DNA from: Jiangella alba
Lineage (GTDB): Bacteria; Actinomycetota; Actinomycetes; Jiangellales; Jiangellaceae
Direction: 5' to 3'
DNA length: 64,000 nucleotides
Assembly (NCBI RefSeq): GCF_900106035.1
Contig: NZ_FNUC01000004.1
Location: 2,356,001 to 2,420,000 of the forward strand
Part shown: positions 44,003 through 52,635 of the stretch, piece after piece
Layout of the letters: every line of letters starts with the position of its first letter
How positions within the stretch are numbered: position 1 is the stretch's first letter
The notes under the pieces: model-generated
Told to the model about the DNA's origin: nothing
What the model saw: the letters and a program-made list of their open reading frames with translations, nothing else
Database searches by the model: none
Made by a program: the position numbers and the translations under genes

Positions 44003-45203
44003 CCGCGCCCGCATCGGCTACGTGCTGAAGGTCTACCCCCGCTTCTCCGAGACGTTCGTCGTCACCGAGATCCTGGCCCGCGAGAGCCGCGGCACCGACA
44101 TCGAGATCTTCTCGCTGCGGCCGCCGGCCGACAGCCGGTTCCACGACACGCTGGCCCGGGTCAGCGCGCCGGTGACCTACGTGCCCCGCATCCGCCGGCC
44201 GGACGAGCTGTGGACGGCGCTCGCCGCGGCCGCCGCCGAGCTGCCCCGGCTGCCGGAGACGCTGCCCGAACTGCTGGCCGCCGACGCCGAGGACGCCGGG
44301 CAGGCCGTCGACCTGGCGGTGCGGGTGCGCCGGGCCGGCCTCACCCACCTGCACGCGCACTTCGGCTCGGTGGCGACGACGGTGGCCCGGCTGGCGTCGC
44401 TGCTGACCGGAGTGCCGTACTCGTTCACCGCGCACGCCAAGGACATCTTCCACGAGTCCGTCGACCCCGCCGACCTGCGCCGCAAGCTGGCCGGCGCCGG
44501 GCACGCCGTCACCGTCAGCGACTGGAACGCCGCCTACCTGGCCGACCGCTACGGCGCCGCCGCCGGCCGCGTCCACCGGGTCTACAACGGCCTCGACCTC
44601 GACGCGTTCCCGTTCGCGCCCGACGCCGCGGCCCGCCCGCCGGTCGTCGCCGCAGTCGGCCGCCTGGTCGAGAAGAAGGGCTTCGACGTGCTGCTGGACG
44701 CGTGCCGGCTGCTGGCCGACGCCGGGCGGGAGTTCCGCTGCCGCGTCGTCGGCACCGGCCTGCTCGAGGCGGAGCTGCGCGAGCGGTCGGCCCGGCTGGG
44801 GCTCGGCGGGCTGGTGGAGTTCACCGGGCCGCTGCCGCAGCCGCAGGTCCGCGCCGTCGTGCGTTCCGCCGCCGTCCTGGCCGCGCCGTGCGTCGTCGGG
44901 GCCGACGGCAACCAGGACGGCCTGCCGACGGTGCTGCTGGAGGCCATGGCGCTCGGCACACCGTGCGTCTCGACCGACGTCGCGGGCATCGGCGAAGTGG
45001 TGCGCGACGAGACGACGGGGCTGCTGGTGCCGCAGCGCGAGGCCGGCGCGCTCGCCCGCGCCCTCGCCCGGCTGCTCGACGACACCGCGCTGCGGACCCG
45101 GCTGGCCGCGGCCGCGCGCGGCCTGGTCGAGAAGGAGTTCGACGCGGTCCGGCAGGCCCGTGAGCTGGACGAGCTGCTCGTCACACCGGAGCCGGCGCCA
45201 TGA
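43992..45203 (+). CDS. Glycosyltransferase family 4 protein (WcaL/AmsK-like)
   Basis: A 403-residue GT4 enzyme. The N-terminal IGYVLKVYPRFSETFVVTEI and the stretch THLHAHFGSVATTVARLASL, FTAHAKDIF resemble colanic-acid and exopolysaccharide transferases. The retaining-GT E-x7-E motif lies in LLEAMALGTPCVSTDVAGIG, preceded by DGNQDGLPTV. The nucleotide-binding AAVGRLVEKKGFDVLLDA is typical. ATG 43992 overlaps the previous gene by 11 nt and has GGAGGAG upstream. It probably adds a hexose to a growing glycan or glycolipid. Confidence 0.92.
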   Translation: MSPDRARIGYVLKVYPRFSETFVVTEILARESRGTDIEIFSLRPPADSRFHDTLARVSAPVTYVPRIRRPDELWTALAAAAAELPRLPETLPELLAADAEDAGQAVDLAVRVRRAGLTHLHAHFGSVATTVARLASLLTGVPYSFTAHAKDIFHESVDPADLRRKLAGAGHAVTVSDWNAAYLADRYGAAAGRVHRVYNGLDLDAFPFAPDAAARPPVVAAVGRLVEKKGFDVLLDACRLLADAGREFRCRVVGTGLLEAELRERSARLGLGGLVEFTGPLPQPQVRAVVRSAAVLAAPCVVGADGNQDGLPTVLLEAMALGTPCVSTDVAGIGEVVRDETTGLLVPQREAGALARALARLLDDTALRTRLAAAARGLVEKEFDAVRQARELDELLVTPEPAP

Positions 45204-46375
45204 GGGTCGCCTACGTCTGCGCCGACCCCGGTGTGCCGGTGTTCGGGTCGAAGGGCGCGTCGGTGCACGTCACCGAGGTCCTGCGGGTGCTGGTCGGCCT
45301 CGGCGCGCGGGTCGACCTGTTCTGCCGGCGCACCGGCGGCGTGGTGCCGCCCGGCCTGAGCGGCGTCCGGGTGCATCGCCTGCCCGCGCCGGTCGCCCAC
45401 GACGCCGCCGCCCGCGAGCTCGAGCTGCTCGGCCAGGCCCGGGAGATCGAGGCGGCCGTGCAGGCGGCCGGGCCGTTCGACCTGGTCTACGAGCGGTACT
45501 CGCTGTGGAACGCCGCGACCATGGGCTGGGCGCGCTCGGCCGGCGTGCCCGCGGTGCTGGAGGTGAACGCGCCGCTGGTCGACGAGCAGGCGGAGCACCG
45601 CACGCTCGTGCACCGCGACGAGGCGTTGTCGGTGCTGCGAGCCGCCGCGATGTGCGCGACGGTGGTGAGCTGCGTGACCGAGCCGGTGGCCGGCTGGGTT
45701 CAGTCCGTCGCCGGGCCGGCGCCGGTGCTGGTGCAGCCCAACGGCGTCGACGTCGACCGGTTCCGGCCCGCGCCCGGGCGGCGACCGCACCCGTTCACCG
45801 TCGGCTTCGTCGGCACCCTCAAGCCGTGGCACGGCGTCGGCGTGCTCGCCCACGCGTTCGCCCTGCTCAGGCACGAGTGCCCGGAGGCGCGGCTGCTCGT
45901 GGTCGGCGACGGTCCCGGCGCGCCCGGCCTGCGGGCGTCGCTGGAGGCGTCGGGCTGCGCCGGGTCCGCGGAGCTCACCGGCGCCGTCCCGCCGTCCGCG
46001 ATCCCCGCCCTGCTGCGCACCATGGACGTCGCGACCGCGCCGTACCCGGCCGACGCCGGTGCGTACTTCTCGCCGCTGAAGGTCTACGAGTACCTCGCCA
46101 CCGGGCTGCCCGTCATCGCCAGCCGCACCGGGCAGCTGCCGAAGGTCGTGCGCGACGGCGTCGACGGCGTCCTGGTGCCGCCCGGCGACCCGGCGGCGCT
46201 GGCGCGGGAGCTGATCCGGTTGCGGCGCGACCCCGGCCGGCGGCGCCGGCTCGGCCGGGCCGCGCGGGCGGGCGTCGAGCGGCACCACACCTGGCGCGCC
46301 GTGGTGACGCGGACGCTCGCCGCCGCCGGCGTCGGCCTGGACGCCCCCGGCCGGGCCGTGCCGGAGACGGTGTGA
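45200..46375 (+). CDS. Glycosyltransferase family 4 protein
   Basis: A 391-residue GT4 enzyme. The opening MRVAYVCADPGVPVFGSKGA, SVHVTEVLRVL is the subtype with a G-x-x-G-A-S-V-H loop. The C-terminal domain has TVGFVGTLKPWHGVGVLAHA and SPLKVYEYLATGLPVIASRT (E-x-Y/L and donor loop). ATGA overlap with the preceding gene (45200-45203) and TGATG overlap with the exporter gene indicate coupled translation. With two other glycosyltransferases the operon can make at least a trisaccharide-like decoration. Confidence 0.92.
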   Translation: MRVAYVCADPGVPVFGSKGASVHVTEVLRVLVGLGARVDLFCRRTGGVVPPGLSGVRVHRLPAPVAHDAAARELELLGQAREIEAAVQAAGPFDLVYERYSLWNAATMGWARSAGVPAVLEVNAPLVDEQAEHRTLVHRDEALSVLRAAAMCATVVSCVTEPVAGWVQSVAGPAPVLVQPNGVDVDRFRPAPGRRPHPFTVGFVGTLKPWHGVGVLAHAFALLRHECPEARLLVVGDGPGAPGLRASLEASGCAGSAELTGAVPPSAIPALLRTMDVATAPYPADAGAYFSPLKVYEYLATGLPVIASRTGQLPKVVRDGVDGVLVPPGDPAALARELIRLRRDPGRRRRLGRAARAGVERHHTWRAVVTRTLAAAGVGLDAPGRAVPETV

Positions 46376-48141
46376 TGGCGGCCCGCCGGGCGGACCTGCG
46401 CTCGGCGCTGCCCGGGCTGCGCCGCACCCTGCGCTACCTGCGCCCGCACCTGCGGCCGGAGCGCTGGCTGCTGGCCGGCGGCTTCGGCTGCCTGCTGGCC
46501 GAGGTGGCGTTCCGGCTGATCGAGCCGTGGCCGCTGAAGTACGTCATCGACGCGGTGATCGAGCCGGGTGCGGCGGACCGGTCCGGGATCGTCGCGCTGC
46601 TGCTGCTCTGCGCGGTCGCGCTGGTGGCCGCCGCCGGGCTGCGCGCGCTCTCGGCGTACCTCATGACGGTCTGCTTCGCCCTGGCCGGCACCCGCGCGAT
46701 GACCGCCGTCCGTGCCGACGTCTTCGCCCACGTGCAGCGGCTCTCGCTGCGCTTCCACGGCTCGACCAAGACCGGCGACCTGCTGACCCGGCTGGTCGGC
46801 GACGTCGGCCGGTTGCAGGAGGTGGCGGTGACGGCGGCGCTGCCGCTGCTCGGCAACGTGGTGGCGCTGCTGGGGATGACGGCCGTCATGGTGGTGCTGG
46901 ACTGGCGGCTCGCGCTCATCGTCGTCGCGGCGTTCCCGGTGTTCGTGCTGGCCAGCTCGCGGTCCAGCCGGAAGATCACGTCGGCGGCGCGGCTGCAGCG
47001 CCGCCGCGAGGGCGAGCTGGCCGGCACCGCCGGCGAGACGCTCGGCGCCATCACCGTCGTCCAGGCCTACTCGCTGGAGCGGATCCTGCAGCGGGTCTTC
47101 GGCGCGGACAACCAGCGGGCGCTGCGCGACGGCGTCAAGGCGTCGCGGCTGGCGGCCGGGCTGGAGCGCAAGACCGACCTGCTGGTCGGCGTCGCGACGG
47201 CGGCCGTGCTGCTGGTGGGCGGGACCCGGGTGCTCGACGGCGCGCTGACGCCGGGCGAGCTGGTGGTGTTCGTCAGCTACCTCAAGGGCGCCTTCAAGCC
47301 CATGCGCGACCTCGCCAAGTACACCGGCCGGCTGGCCAAGGCGGCGGCGTCGGGGGAGCGGATCGTCGACCTGCTCGAGACGGTGCCCGACATCACCGAC
47401 GCCCCGCACGCCCGGCCCGCGCCGCGCTTCCGCGGCGAGCTGCGCTTCGAGCAGGTCGACCTCGACTACGGCACCGGCGAGCGGGCCCTGCGCGACGTCA
47501 GCCTGCGTATCCCGGCCGGCTGCCGGGTCGGGCTGGTCGGCCCGTCCGGGTCGGGCAAGTCGACGCTCGCCGCGCTGGTGCTGCGGCTCTACGACCCCAC
47601 CGGCGGCGCCGTCACCATCGACGGGCACGACCTGCGCGACCTCACGCTGGCGTCGGTGCGCGGGCAGGTCGCCGTCGTGCTGCAGGAGAGCGTCCTGTTC
47701 GCGACGTCGGTGCGCGAGAACATCAGGTACGGCCGGCCCGATGCCACGGACGCCGAGGTCGAGGCGGCCGCCCGGGTCGCGCACGCCGACGAGTTCGTGC
47801 GCCGGCTCGAGTACGGCTACGACACCGTGCTCGGCGAGCGCGGGACCGGGCTCTCCGGCGGGCAGCGGCAGCGCGTCGCCGTCGCCCGGGCCGTCCTGCG
47901 CGACGCCCGCATCGTCGTACTCGACGAGGCCGCCACCGGGCTGGACCGGGAGAGCTCGGCCGCCGTCCGCGACGCGATCCGCGCGCTCACCCGCGGCCGG
48001 ACCACGCTCGTGATCTCGCACGTGCCCGAGGAGGTCGCCGACTGCGACGTCGTCGTGCGGCTGGAGGCCGGGCGGGTGGTCGAGTACCGGCCCCGCGCGC
48101 TGCCGAGGCGAGGGGAGACCGTCGATGCTCGCCGACGCTGA
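46375..48141 (+). CDS. ABC transporter, fused permease-ATPase (ABCB/MsbA-like exporter)
   Basis: A 588-residue half-exporter. The membrane domain (residues about 15-310) has six helices, including WLLAGGFGCLLAEVAFRLIE, ALLLLCAVALVAAAGLRALS, GNVVALLGMTAVMVVLDW and LALIVVAAFPVFVLA. The ATPase has Walker A GPSGSGKST, Q-loop VLQESVLFATSVREN, signature LSGGQRQRVAVARA, Walker B ARIVVLDEAATGLD and switch His (ISHVPEEV). It should act as homodimer. Position inside an operon of glycosyltransferases suggests export of the glycosylated product or its lipid-linked form. ATG 46375 overlaps the previous stop. Confidence 0.94.
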   Translation: MAARRADLRSALPGLRRTLRYLRPHLRPERWLLAGGFGCLLAEVAFRLIEPWPLKYVIDAVIEPGAADRSGIVALLLLCAVALVAAAGLRALSAYLMTVCFALAGTRAMTAVRADVFAHVQRLSLRFHGSTKTGDLLTRLVGDVGRLQEVAVTAALPLLGNVVALLGMTAVMVVLDWRLALIVVAAFPVFVLASSRSSRKITSAARLQRRREGELAGTAGETLGAITVVQAYSLERILQRVFGADNQRALRDGVKASRLAAGLERKTDLLVGVATAAVLLVGGTRVLDGALTPGELVVFVSYLKGAFKPMRDLAKYTGRLAKAAASGERIVDLLETVPDITDAPHARPAPRFRGELRFEQVDLDYGTGERALRDVSLRIPAGCRVGLVGPSGSGKSTLAALVLRLYDPTGGAVTIDGHDLRDLTLASVRGQVAVVLQESVLFATSVRENIRYGRPDATDAEVEAAARVAHADEFVRRLEYGYDTVLGERGTGLSGGQRQRVAVARAVLRDARIVVLDEAATGLDRESSAAVRDAIRALTRGRTTLVISHVPEEVADCDVVVRLEAGRVVEYRPRALPRRGETVDARRR

Positions 48142-49273
48142 CCGGCTGCTGGCCGGCCGCGACCCGGACGTCCCGGGGCTCGCGGTGCTGCTCGACCCGG
48201 ACGCGCTGACCGCCTGGCTGGGGTCGCGCTGGGACGCCCGCGACCGGCCGCCGCCCGACGCCGTCACCGTCAGGTACCTTCGCTACAAGCCGGGCACCGC
48301 CCTGGTGGCCGCGGTCGAGCTGAGCTGGCCGGGCGCGACCCGGGCCGGCTTCGTCAAGGCGGTCGCCCCGGGCGCGGCGCCGAAGCTGGCGAAGCTGCGC
48401 GGCGCGACGGTCGACGACGTCCGGCTGCTCGCGTACGGCGACGCCGCCGACGACCGCCGGCTGCCGGGGCTCGCCAGGCTCGGCCCGGGCCTGCGCACCC
48501 TGCGGTACAAGCCCGAGCGCCGGTGGGTCGGCGTCGCCGGCGACCGGGTCGTCAAGGTGCACCGCCCGCCGCTCCCGCCGTCGGTGGTGTCCGACCACCA
48601 GGCCGTGCGCGCGGCGGGACTGCCGGTGCCCGAGCTGCTGGCGGCGCGGCTGCGGCACGGGCTGGTCGTGTACCGCTGGGTCGACGGCGAGCCGCTCGAC
48701 CGGTCTCCCGGCGGGCCGGACGGCGCCGCCCGCCGGGAGACCGGTGCGCTGCTGCGGCGGCTGCACGACTGCGCGGTCGTGCCGGCCCGGACCCGACCGC
48801 CGCACCGGCTGGAGCTGGCCGGAGCGGTGCGGGCGGTCGCGGCCGTGCTGCCGGAGGCCGCGGCGCCGGCCGTGGCCACGGCGCGGGCGATCACCGGGGC
48901 GCTGGCCGGTGCGGACCGCCCGGTCGTCCCGGTGCACGGCGACTTCTCGGCCGACCAGGTGATCGCCGGGCCGGACGGGCTCGCCGTCATCGACCTCGAC
49001 CGCTTCTGCGCCGACGATCCCGCCGCCGACCTCGCCGGCTGGGCCGCCGCCGAGATCGTCGCCGGCCGGGCTGGTCCGGACGACGGCGCGGCGCGGGTGC
49101 TCGGCGAGCTGCTCGACGGCTACCGGCCGGCGCCCGACCTGCTGGACCGGCTCGACCCGCTGACCGCCGCCGCGCTGCTGCGCCGGGCCGCCGAGCCGTT
49201 CCGTACTCGGCAGGCCGACTGGCCCCGCCAGGTGGCGGAGCACGTGCGGCGCGCCCACCGGCTGGTGTCGTGA
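48125..49273 (+). CDS. APH-fold phosphotransferase, first of tandem pair
   Basis: A 382-residue protein of the aminoglycoside/choline kinase fold. The catalytic loop is VPVHGDFSADQVI (H-G-D with Gln in place of the more usual Asn) and the metal-binding motif is VIDLDRFCADDPAADLAGW. An N-terminal Lys in RVVKVHR could bind ATP phosphate. The first ~110 residues are an extra domain containing VRYLRYKPGTALVAAV, and LRTLRYKPERR repeats the RYKP motif. It overlaps the exporter gene by 17 nt. It may phosphorylate a sugar or the operon product; antibiotic resistance is only one possibility. Confidence 0.85.
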   Translation: MLADADRLLAGRDPDVPGLAVLLDPDALTAWLGSRWDARDRPPPDAVTVRYLRYKPGTALVAAVELSWPGATRAGFVKAVAPGAAPKLAKLRGATVDDVRLLAYGDAADDRRLPGLARLGPGLRTLRYKPERRWVGVAGDRVVKVHRPPLPPSVVSDHQAVRAAGLPVPELLAARLRHGLVVYRWVDGEPLDRSPGGPDGAARRETGALLRRLHDCAVVPARTRPPHRLELAGAVRAVAAVLPEAAAPAVATARAITGALAGADRPVVPVHGDFSADQVIAGPDGLAVIDLDRFCADDPAADLAGWAAAEIVAGRAGPDDGAARVLGELLDGYRPAPDLLDRLDPLTAAALLRRAAEPFRTRQADWPRQVAEHVRRAHRLVS

Positions 49274-50430
49274 CGGCCGCGTCGCCGCCGCCCGCGGGCC
49301 GGCTGCGGGAGGCGTCGTCGCACCGGCACACCGTTCCGTCGCGCCATCCCGACCGGATCACCCACCCGGCGACGGGCGCCGAGCTGACCCTGCTGCGGGC
49401 CTGGCCGCGCCGCGACGGCCACGTCCTCCTGGAGTTCGCCACGCCGTCCGGCGCGCGGCTGGCCGGACAGTGGTTCGCCGACCCCGTCCGGCGGGCCTCG
49501 GTCGCCGCGGCGACCTGTGGCGGCCTCGACGTCCCCGCGCACGGCGTCGTGCTGCAGCCGGACGGCGCCGACCGGAGGCTCGCCGCGCTGGCCGGGCTGG
49601 TGGCGCGGCCGGGCAGCCGGCTGCTGGTGCACCGTCCGGAACGCCGCGCGGTCGTCCTGCTCGACGACGACGGTGACCGGCGTTACGCGAAGGTGCTGCG
49701 GCCGGGGGCGGACGCGGCGCTGGCCGGACGGCTCGCCGCGCTGGCCGCCGCGCTGCGCGGGGTCGCCGAGGTGCCGCGCCCGCTGGCCCTGAGGCTGGGC
49801 GACGGCGTCCTGGCGCAGTCCGAGCTGCCCGGGCCGACCCTGTACGAGGCGGCCGCGTCGCTCGGCCCGTCGGGCCTGCTGGCCGGGTGGGAGCGGCTGG
49901 GCGCGGCGCTGCGCCGGCTGCACGGCACGCCGGCGCCGGCCGTGGCCGTCACCGCCACCCACGACGCCGCCGACGAGGAGGCCGTCACCGCCCGCTGGCT
50001 CCGGGCCGCGGCCGCGTCCGGGCTGCTGCCGCCCGTCGACGTCGCCGCGCTGCTGACGTCGCTGCGGTCCGGCTCGCCCGGCCCGGCCGGACTGCTCCAC
50101 CGCGACCTGCACGACAAGCAGGCGGTCCTCCAGCCCGGCGGCCGGCTCGGGCTGCTCGACCTCGACACCGTCGCGGCCGGGGAGCGGGCCCTCGACGTCG
50201 CCAACGTGCTGGTCCACCTCGAGTTGCGGGTCGCCCAGCGGGCGCTGACGTCGTCGCTGGCCCGGTCGGCGCGGGCGGCGTTCCTCGCCGGGCTCGACCC
50301 GGACGACGCGACGCTCGCGCGGGTGCCGGCGTACGAGCGGGCGACGCGGCTGCGGCTGGCCGGCGTCTACGCGTTCCGGCCGCGCTGGCGGGGGCTGTCG
50401 CGGTCGATGCTGGCGGCGGCTTCGCCGTGA
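49270..50430 (+). CDS. APH-fold phosphotransferase, second of tandem pair
   Basis: A 386-residue kinase-like protein. The catalytic loop is GLLHRDLHDKQAVLQ (H-R-D with Gln replacing Asn, as in the first kinase) and the metal motif is LGLLDLDTVAAGERALD. An ATP-site Lys may be in RRYAKVLRPGADAA. The N-terminal ~110 residues (VPSRHPDRITHPATGAELTL) form an unrelated-looking extra domain. GTG 49270 overlaps the previous stop by 4 nt. The two kinases share fold and active-site variation but little overall sequence, so they are likely to have different substrates in one pathway. Last gene of the operon. Confidence 0.85.
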   Translation: MTAASPPPAGRLREASSHRHTVPSRHPDRITHPATGAELTLLRAWPRRDGHVLLEFATPSGARLAGQWFADPVRRASVAAATCGGLDVPAHGVVLQPDGADRRLAALAGLVARPGSRLLVHRPERRAVVLLDDDGDRRYAKVLRPGADAALAGRLAALAAALRGVAEVPRPLALRLGDGVLAQSELPGPTLYEAAASLGPSGLLAGWERLGAALRRLHGTPAPAVAVTATHDAADEEAVTARWLRAAAASGLLPPVDVAALLTSLRSGSPGPAGLLHRDLHDKQAVLQPGGRLGLLDLDTVAAGERALDVANVLVHLELRVAQRALTSSLARSARAAFLAGLDPDDATLARVPAYERATRLRLAGVYAFRPRWRGLSRSMLAAASP

Positions 50431-50457
50431 GCGGACGACCCTAGGCGTAGCGGTGTA

Positions 50458-50470
50458 ATGATGTAATCAT
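50458..50470. promoter_or_regulatory. Palindromic operator candidate before the 172-residue protein gene
   Basis: ATGAT-gta-ATCAT (50458-50470) lies 6 bp before the ATG at 50477 and overlaps a TAATCA -10-like hexamer. There is no ribosome-binding site, so the message may be leaderless and the dyad would cover the start of transcription. Confidence 0.5.
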
Positions 50471-50476
50471 CGCAAC

Positions 50477-50995
50477 ATGAGTAAAGACGATGAGGTCGGG
50501 AGGATCCGGGGCTGGCTCACCGGCCGGCTGCCGGACGACTGGTTCGAGGGTCCCCTCGAGGTGACCATCGACCGCGAGGAGATCACGGTCGTGGGCCGCA
50601 TCGCGGCGCCCGCCACCGACGACGTCTCCGATGTAGAGCGCGACGCCGCCGTGAGCGGCCGCATCGGCGCGTTCCGCGAGAGCACGCGGGAACGTCGCAT
50701 CGAGATCGCCCGCGAACTGGAGCACCGCAGCCGCCGCAAGGTCGCCTGGGGCGTCGACTGCGGCGACCGGCGCGAGCTGTTCACCCGGCTCGCCGCGCCC
50801 GTCATGACGCGGCTGCGGCAGCCCGAGCGGCAGGTGCTGGACACCCTGGTCGACGCCGGGGTGGCGCGGTCGCGGTCCGAGGCGCTCGCCTGGTGCGTCC
50901 GCCTGGTCTCCACGAACGCCGACGAGTGGCTCGCCGACCTGCGTCAGGCGCTGACCCACGTCGAGGAGGTCCGGGCCGCCGGACCCACCCCCTGA
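50477..50995 (+). CDS. Conserved-looking actinobacterial protein, unknown function
   Basis: A 172-residue soluble protein I cannot assign to a named family. It begins with DDEVGRIRGWLTGRLPDDWF and a beta stretch VTIDREEITVVGRI. A basic helical middle (RESTRERRIEIARELEHRSR) and a C-terminal part (RQVLDTLVDAGVARSRSEAL, AWCVRLVSTNADEWLADL) follow; the latter resembles ribbon-helix-helix-like segments. The palindrome at its start fits autoregulation. It is convergent with hemolysin III, 4 bp from it. A DNA-binding role is a guess from the C-terminus and operator. Confidence 0.7.
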   Translation: MSKDDEVGRIRGWLTGRLPDDWFEGPLEVTIDREEITVVGRIAAPATDDVSDVERDAAVSGRIGAFRESTRERRIEIARELEHRSRRKVAWGVDCGDRRELFTRLAAPVMTRLRQPERQVLDTLVDAGVARSRSEALAWCVRLVSTNADEWLADLRQALTHVEEVRAAGPTP

Positions 50996-50999
50996 CCCG

Positions 51000-51686
51000 T
51001 CAGGTGGCGGCGACTGCGCCCACGCCGAAGGCGGCCAGCCAGATGCCGACGTGGTGGCTGGCGAAGCCGGCCAGGGTGAACGCGTGGAACACCTCGTGGA
51101 AGCCGAACCACCGCGGCGACGGGTTCGGCCGCTTCATGCCGTAGACGATGGCGCCCAGCGTGTACATGAGCCCGCCGACGATGATCAGCGTGACGACCGC
51201 CGCACCGCCGTGCGTGGCGAACGCGGGCAGCCAGAACACCGCCGCCCAGCCGAGCGCCACGTAGATCGGCACGTACAGCCAGCGCGGCGCGCCGTCCCAG
51301 AACACCCGGAACAGCACGCCGAGCAGCGCGCCCGCCCACACCAGCCACAGCAGCAGCGTCCCGTCGGTCTCGGGCAGGACGAGCAGCGTGAACGGCGTGT
51401 ACGTGCCGGCGATGATCAGGAAGATGTTGGCGTGGTCGAACCGGCGCAGCACGCCCTGCGCCCGCGGCGACCAGCGGCCGCGATGGTAGACGGCGCTGAT
51501 GCCGAACAACAGCGCCGCCGTGGCGGTGTAGATGGCCGCGCTGACCCGCACCTGGGTGGTCGGCGCCACGATGACCAGCACCACGCCGGCCAGCACCGCC
51601 ACCGGGAACGTCCCGGCGTGCAGCCAGCCACGCAGCCGTGGCTTCACCGCGGCGACCGCGTCGCGCACCTGCTCGTCGAACGTCAT
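51000..51686 (-). CDS. Hemolysin III family membrane protein (TrhA/PAQR)
   Basis: A 228-residue protein with seven hydrophobic helices (FPVAVLAGVVLVIVA; IYTATAALLFGISAVYH; IFLIIAGTYTPFTLL; LLLWLVWAGALLGVLFRVFW; YVPIYVALGWAAVFWLP; AAVVTLIIVGGLMYTLGAIV; TLAGFASHHVGIWLAAFG). Conserved family residues include SAVYHR, FDHANIFLIIAGTYTP and GFHEVFHAF, whose His/Asp/Ser cluster binds zinc in the PAQR fold. Such proteins influence membrane energetics; haemolytic activity is not implied. ATG 51686 has GGTGGGG upstream. Same order as Rv1085c in M. tuberculosis. Confidence 0.93.
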   Translation of the reverse strand: MTFDEQVRDAVAAVKPRLRGWLHAGTFPVAVLAGVVLVIVAPTTQVRVSAAIYTATAALLFGISAVYHRGRWSPRAQGVLRRFDHANIFLIIAGTYTPFTLLVLPETDGTLLLWLVWAGALLGVLFRVFWDGAPRWLYVPIYVALGWAAVFWLPAFATHGGAAVVTLIIVGGLMYTLGAIVYGMKRPNPSPRWFGFHEVFHAFTLAGFASHHVGIWLAAFGVGAVAAT

Positions 51687-51728
51687 GAACCCCACCGTAC
51701 CTGTGAATTCACCGCACATCCGGTGCAT

Positions 51729-51740
51729 GAGAGTACTCTC
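51729..51740. promoter_or_regulatory. Perfect 12-bp palindrome between hemolysin III and prenyltransferase genes
   Basis: GAGAGTACTCTC at 51729-51740 is a perfect palindrome in the 110-bp divergent promoter region. It could be a binding site controlling one or both genes. Confidence 0.4.
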
Positions 51741-51796
51741 GGGCGGGGAGAAATGACGTTCGGCGAACGGCCACGATGCTGGAGGTGCATCGGTCG

Positions 51797-52558
51797 ATGG
51801 GTCTGTCCGACCTGGTCTACCGCATCTACGGAAAGCGCATCAAGCGCCAACTCGACCGCGGCCGCCTGCCGCAGCACGTCGCGGTGCTCATGGACGGCAA
51901 CCGCCGCTGGGCCCGCGCGCTCAGCGCACCCACCTCGAGCGGCCACCAGGCCGGCGCCGAGAAGGCGCGCGAGTTCCTCGGCTGGTGCGACGAGCTCGAC
52001 GTCAACGTCGTCACCCTCTGGATGCTGTCCACCGACAACCTCAACCGGCCCGAGGACGAGCTCGTCCCGCTGCTCGGGATCATCGAGAACCTCATCCAGG
52101 ACATCGCCGCCACCGGGCGCTGGCGGGTGTACCCCATGGGCGCGCTCGACCTCCTGCCGCCGCGCACCGCCACCGTCATCAAAGAGGCCGCCGACCGCAC
52201 CCGCGACCTCGACGGCATGCACGTCAACGTCGCCGTCGGCTACGGCGGCCGCCGCGAGATCGCCGACGCCGTCCGGGCCCTCCTGCACGAGCACGCCGCG
52301 CGCGGGGCTTCGATCGAGGAGGTGGCCGAGGTGGTCACCGTCGAGGGCATCGCCGAACACCTCTACACCAAGGGTCAGCCCGACCCCGACCTCGTCATCC
52401 GGGCCAGCGGAGAGCAGCGGCTGTCCGGGTTCATGCTGTGGCAGAGCGCCAACTCGGAGTTCTACTTCTGCGAAGCCCTCTGGCCCGACTTCCGCCGGGT
52501 CGACTTCCTCCGGGCGCTCCGGTCGTACAGCGAGCGCGAACGCCGCTACGGCCGCTAG
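51797..52558 (+). CDS. uppS: Isoprenyl transferase (cis-prenyltransferase, UppS/Z-FPP synthase family)
   Basis: A 253-residue cis-prenyl diphosphate synthase. The catalytic Asp is Asp33 in AVLMDGNRRWAR; other family motifs are GHQAGAEKAREFL, TLWMLSTDNLNRP, VAVGYGGRREIAD and the C-terminal PDLVIRASGEQRLSGFML with FYFCEALWPDF. ATG 51797 is preferred (GGAGG about 11 bp upstream); ATG 51776 would add VHRS-type residues. The neighbour order matches Rv1086, a short-chain Z,E-farnesyl diphosphate synthase, so this may be that enzyme rather than the polyprenyl-producing one. Product chain length cannot be read by eye. Confidence 0.93.
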   Translation: MGLSDLVYRIYGKRIKRQLDRGRLPQHVAVLMDGNRRWARALSAPTSSGHQAGAEKAREFLGWCDELDVNVVTLWMLSTDNLNRPEDELVPLLGIIENLIQDIAATGRWRVYPMGALDLLPPRTATVIKEAADRTRDLDGMHVNVAVGYGGRREIADAVRALLHEHAARGASIEEVAEVVTVEGIAEHLYTKGQPDPDLVIRASGEQRLSGFMLWQSANSEFYFCEALWPDFRRVDFLRALRSYSERERRYGR

Positions 52559-52635
52559 GCTCACCGCCCGCCCGCCTCGACCTGCTCGCCGGGCCCTGGC
52601 CGGCCGACCTGCTCGCCTGCCCCCACGTCGTGCTG

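Noticed and set aside
48125-50430. The two APH-fold proteins as plain aminoglycoside resistance genes
   Set aside because: Both have extra N-terminal domains, a Gln-variant catalytic loop and sit in a glycosyltransferase/exporter operon; antibiotic modification is possible but not supported specifically.
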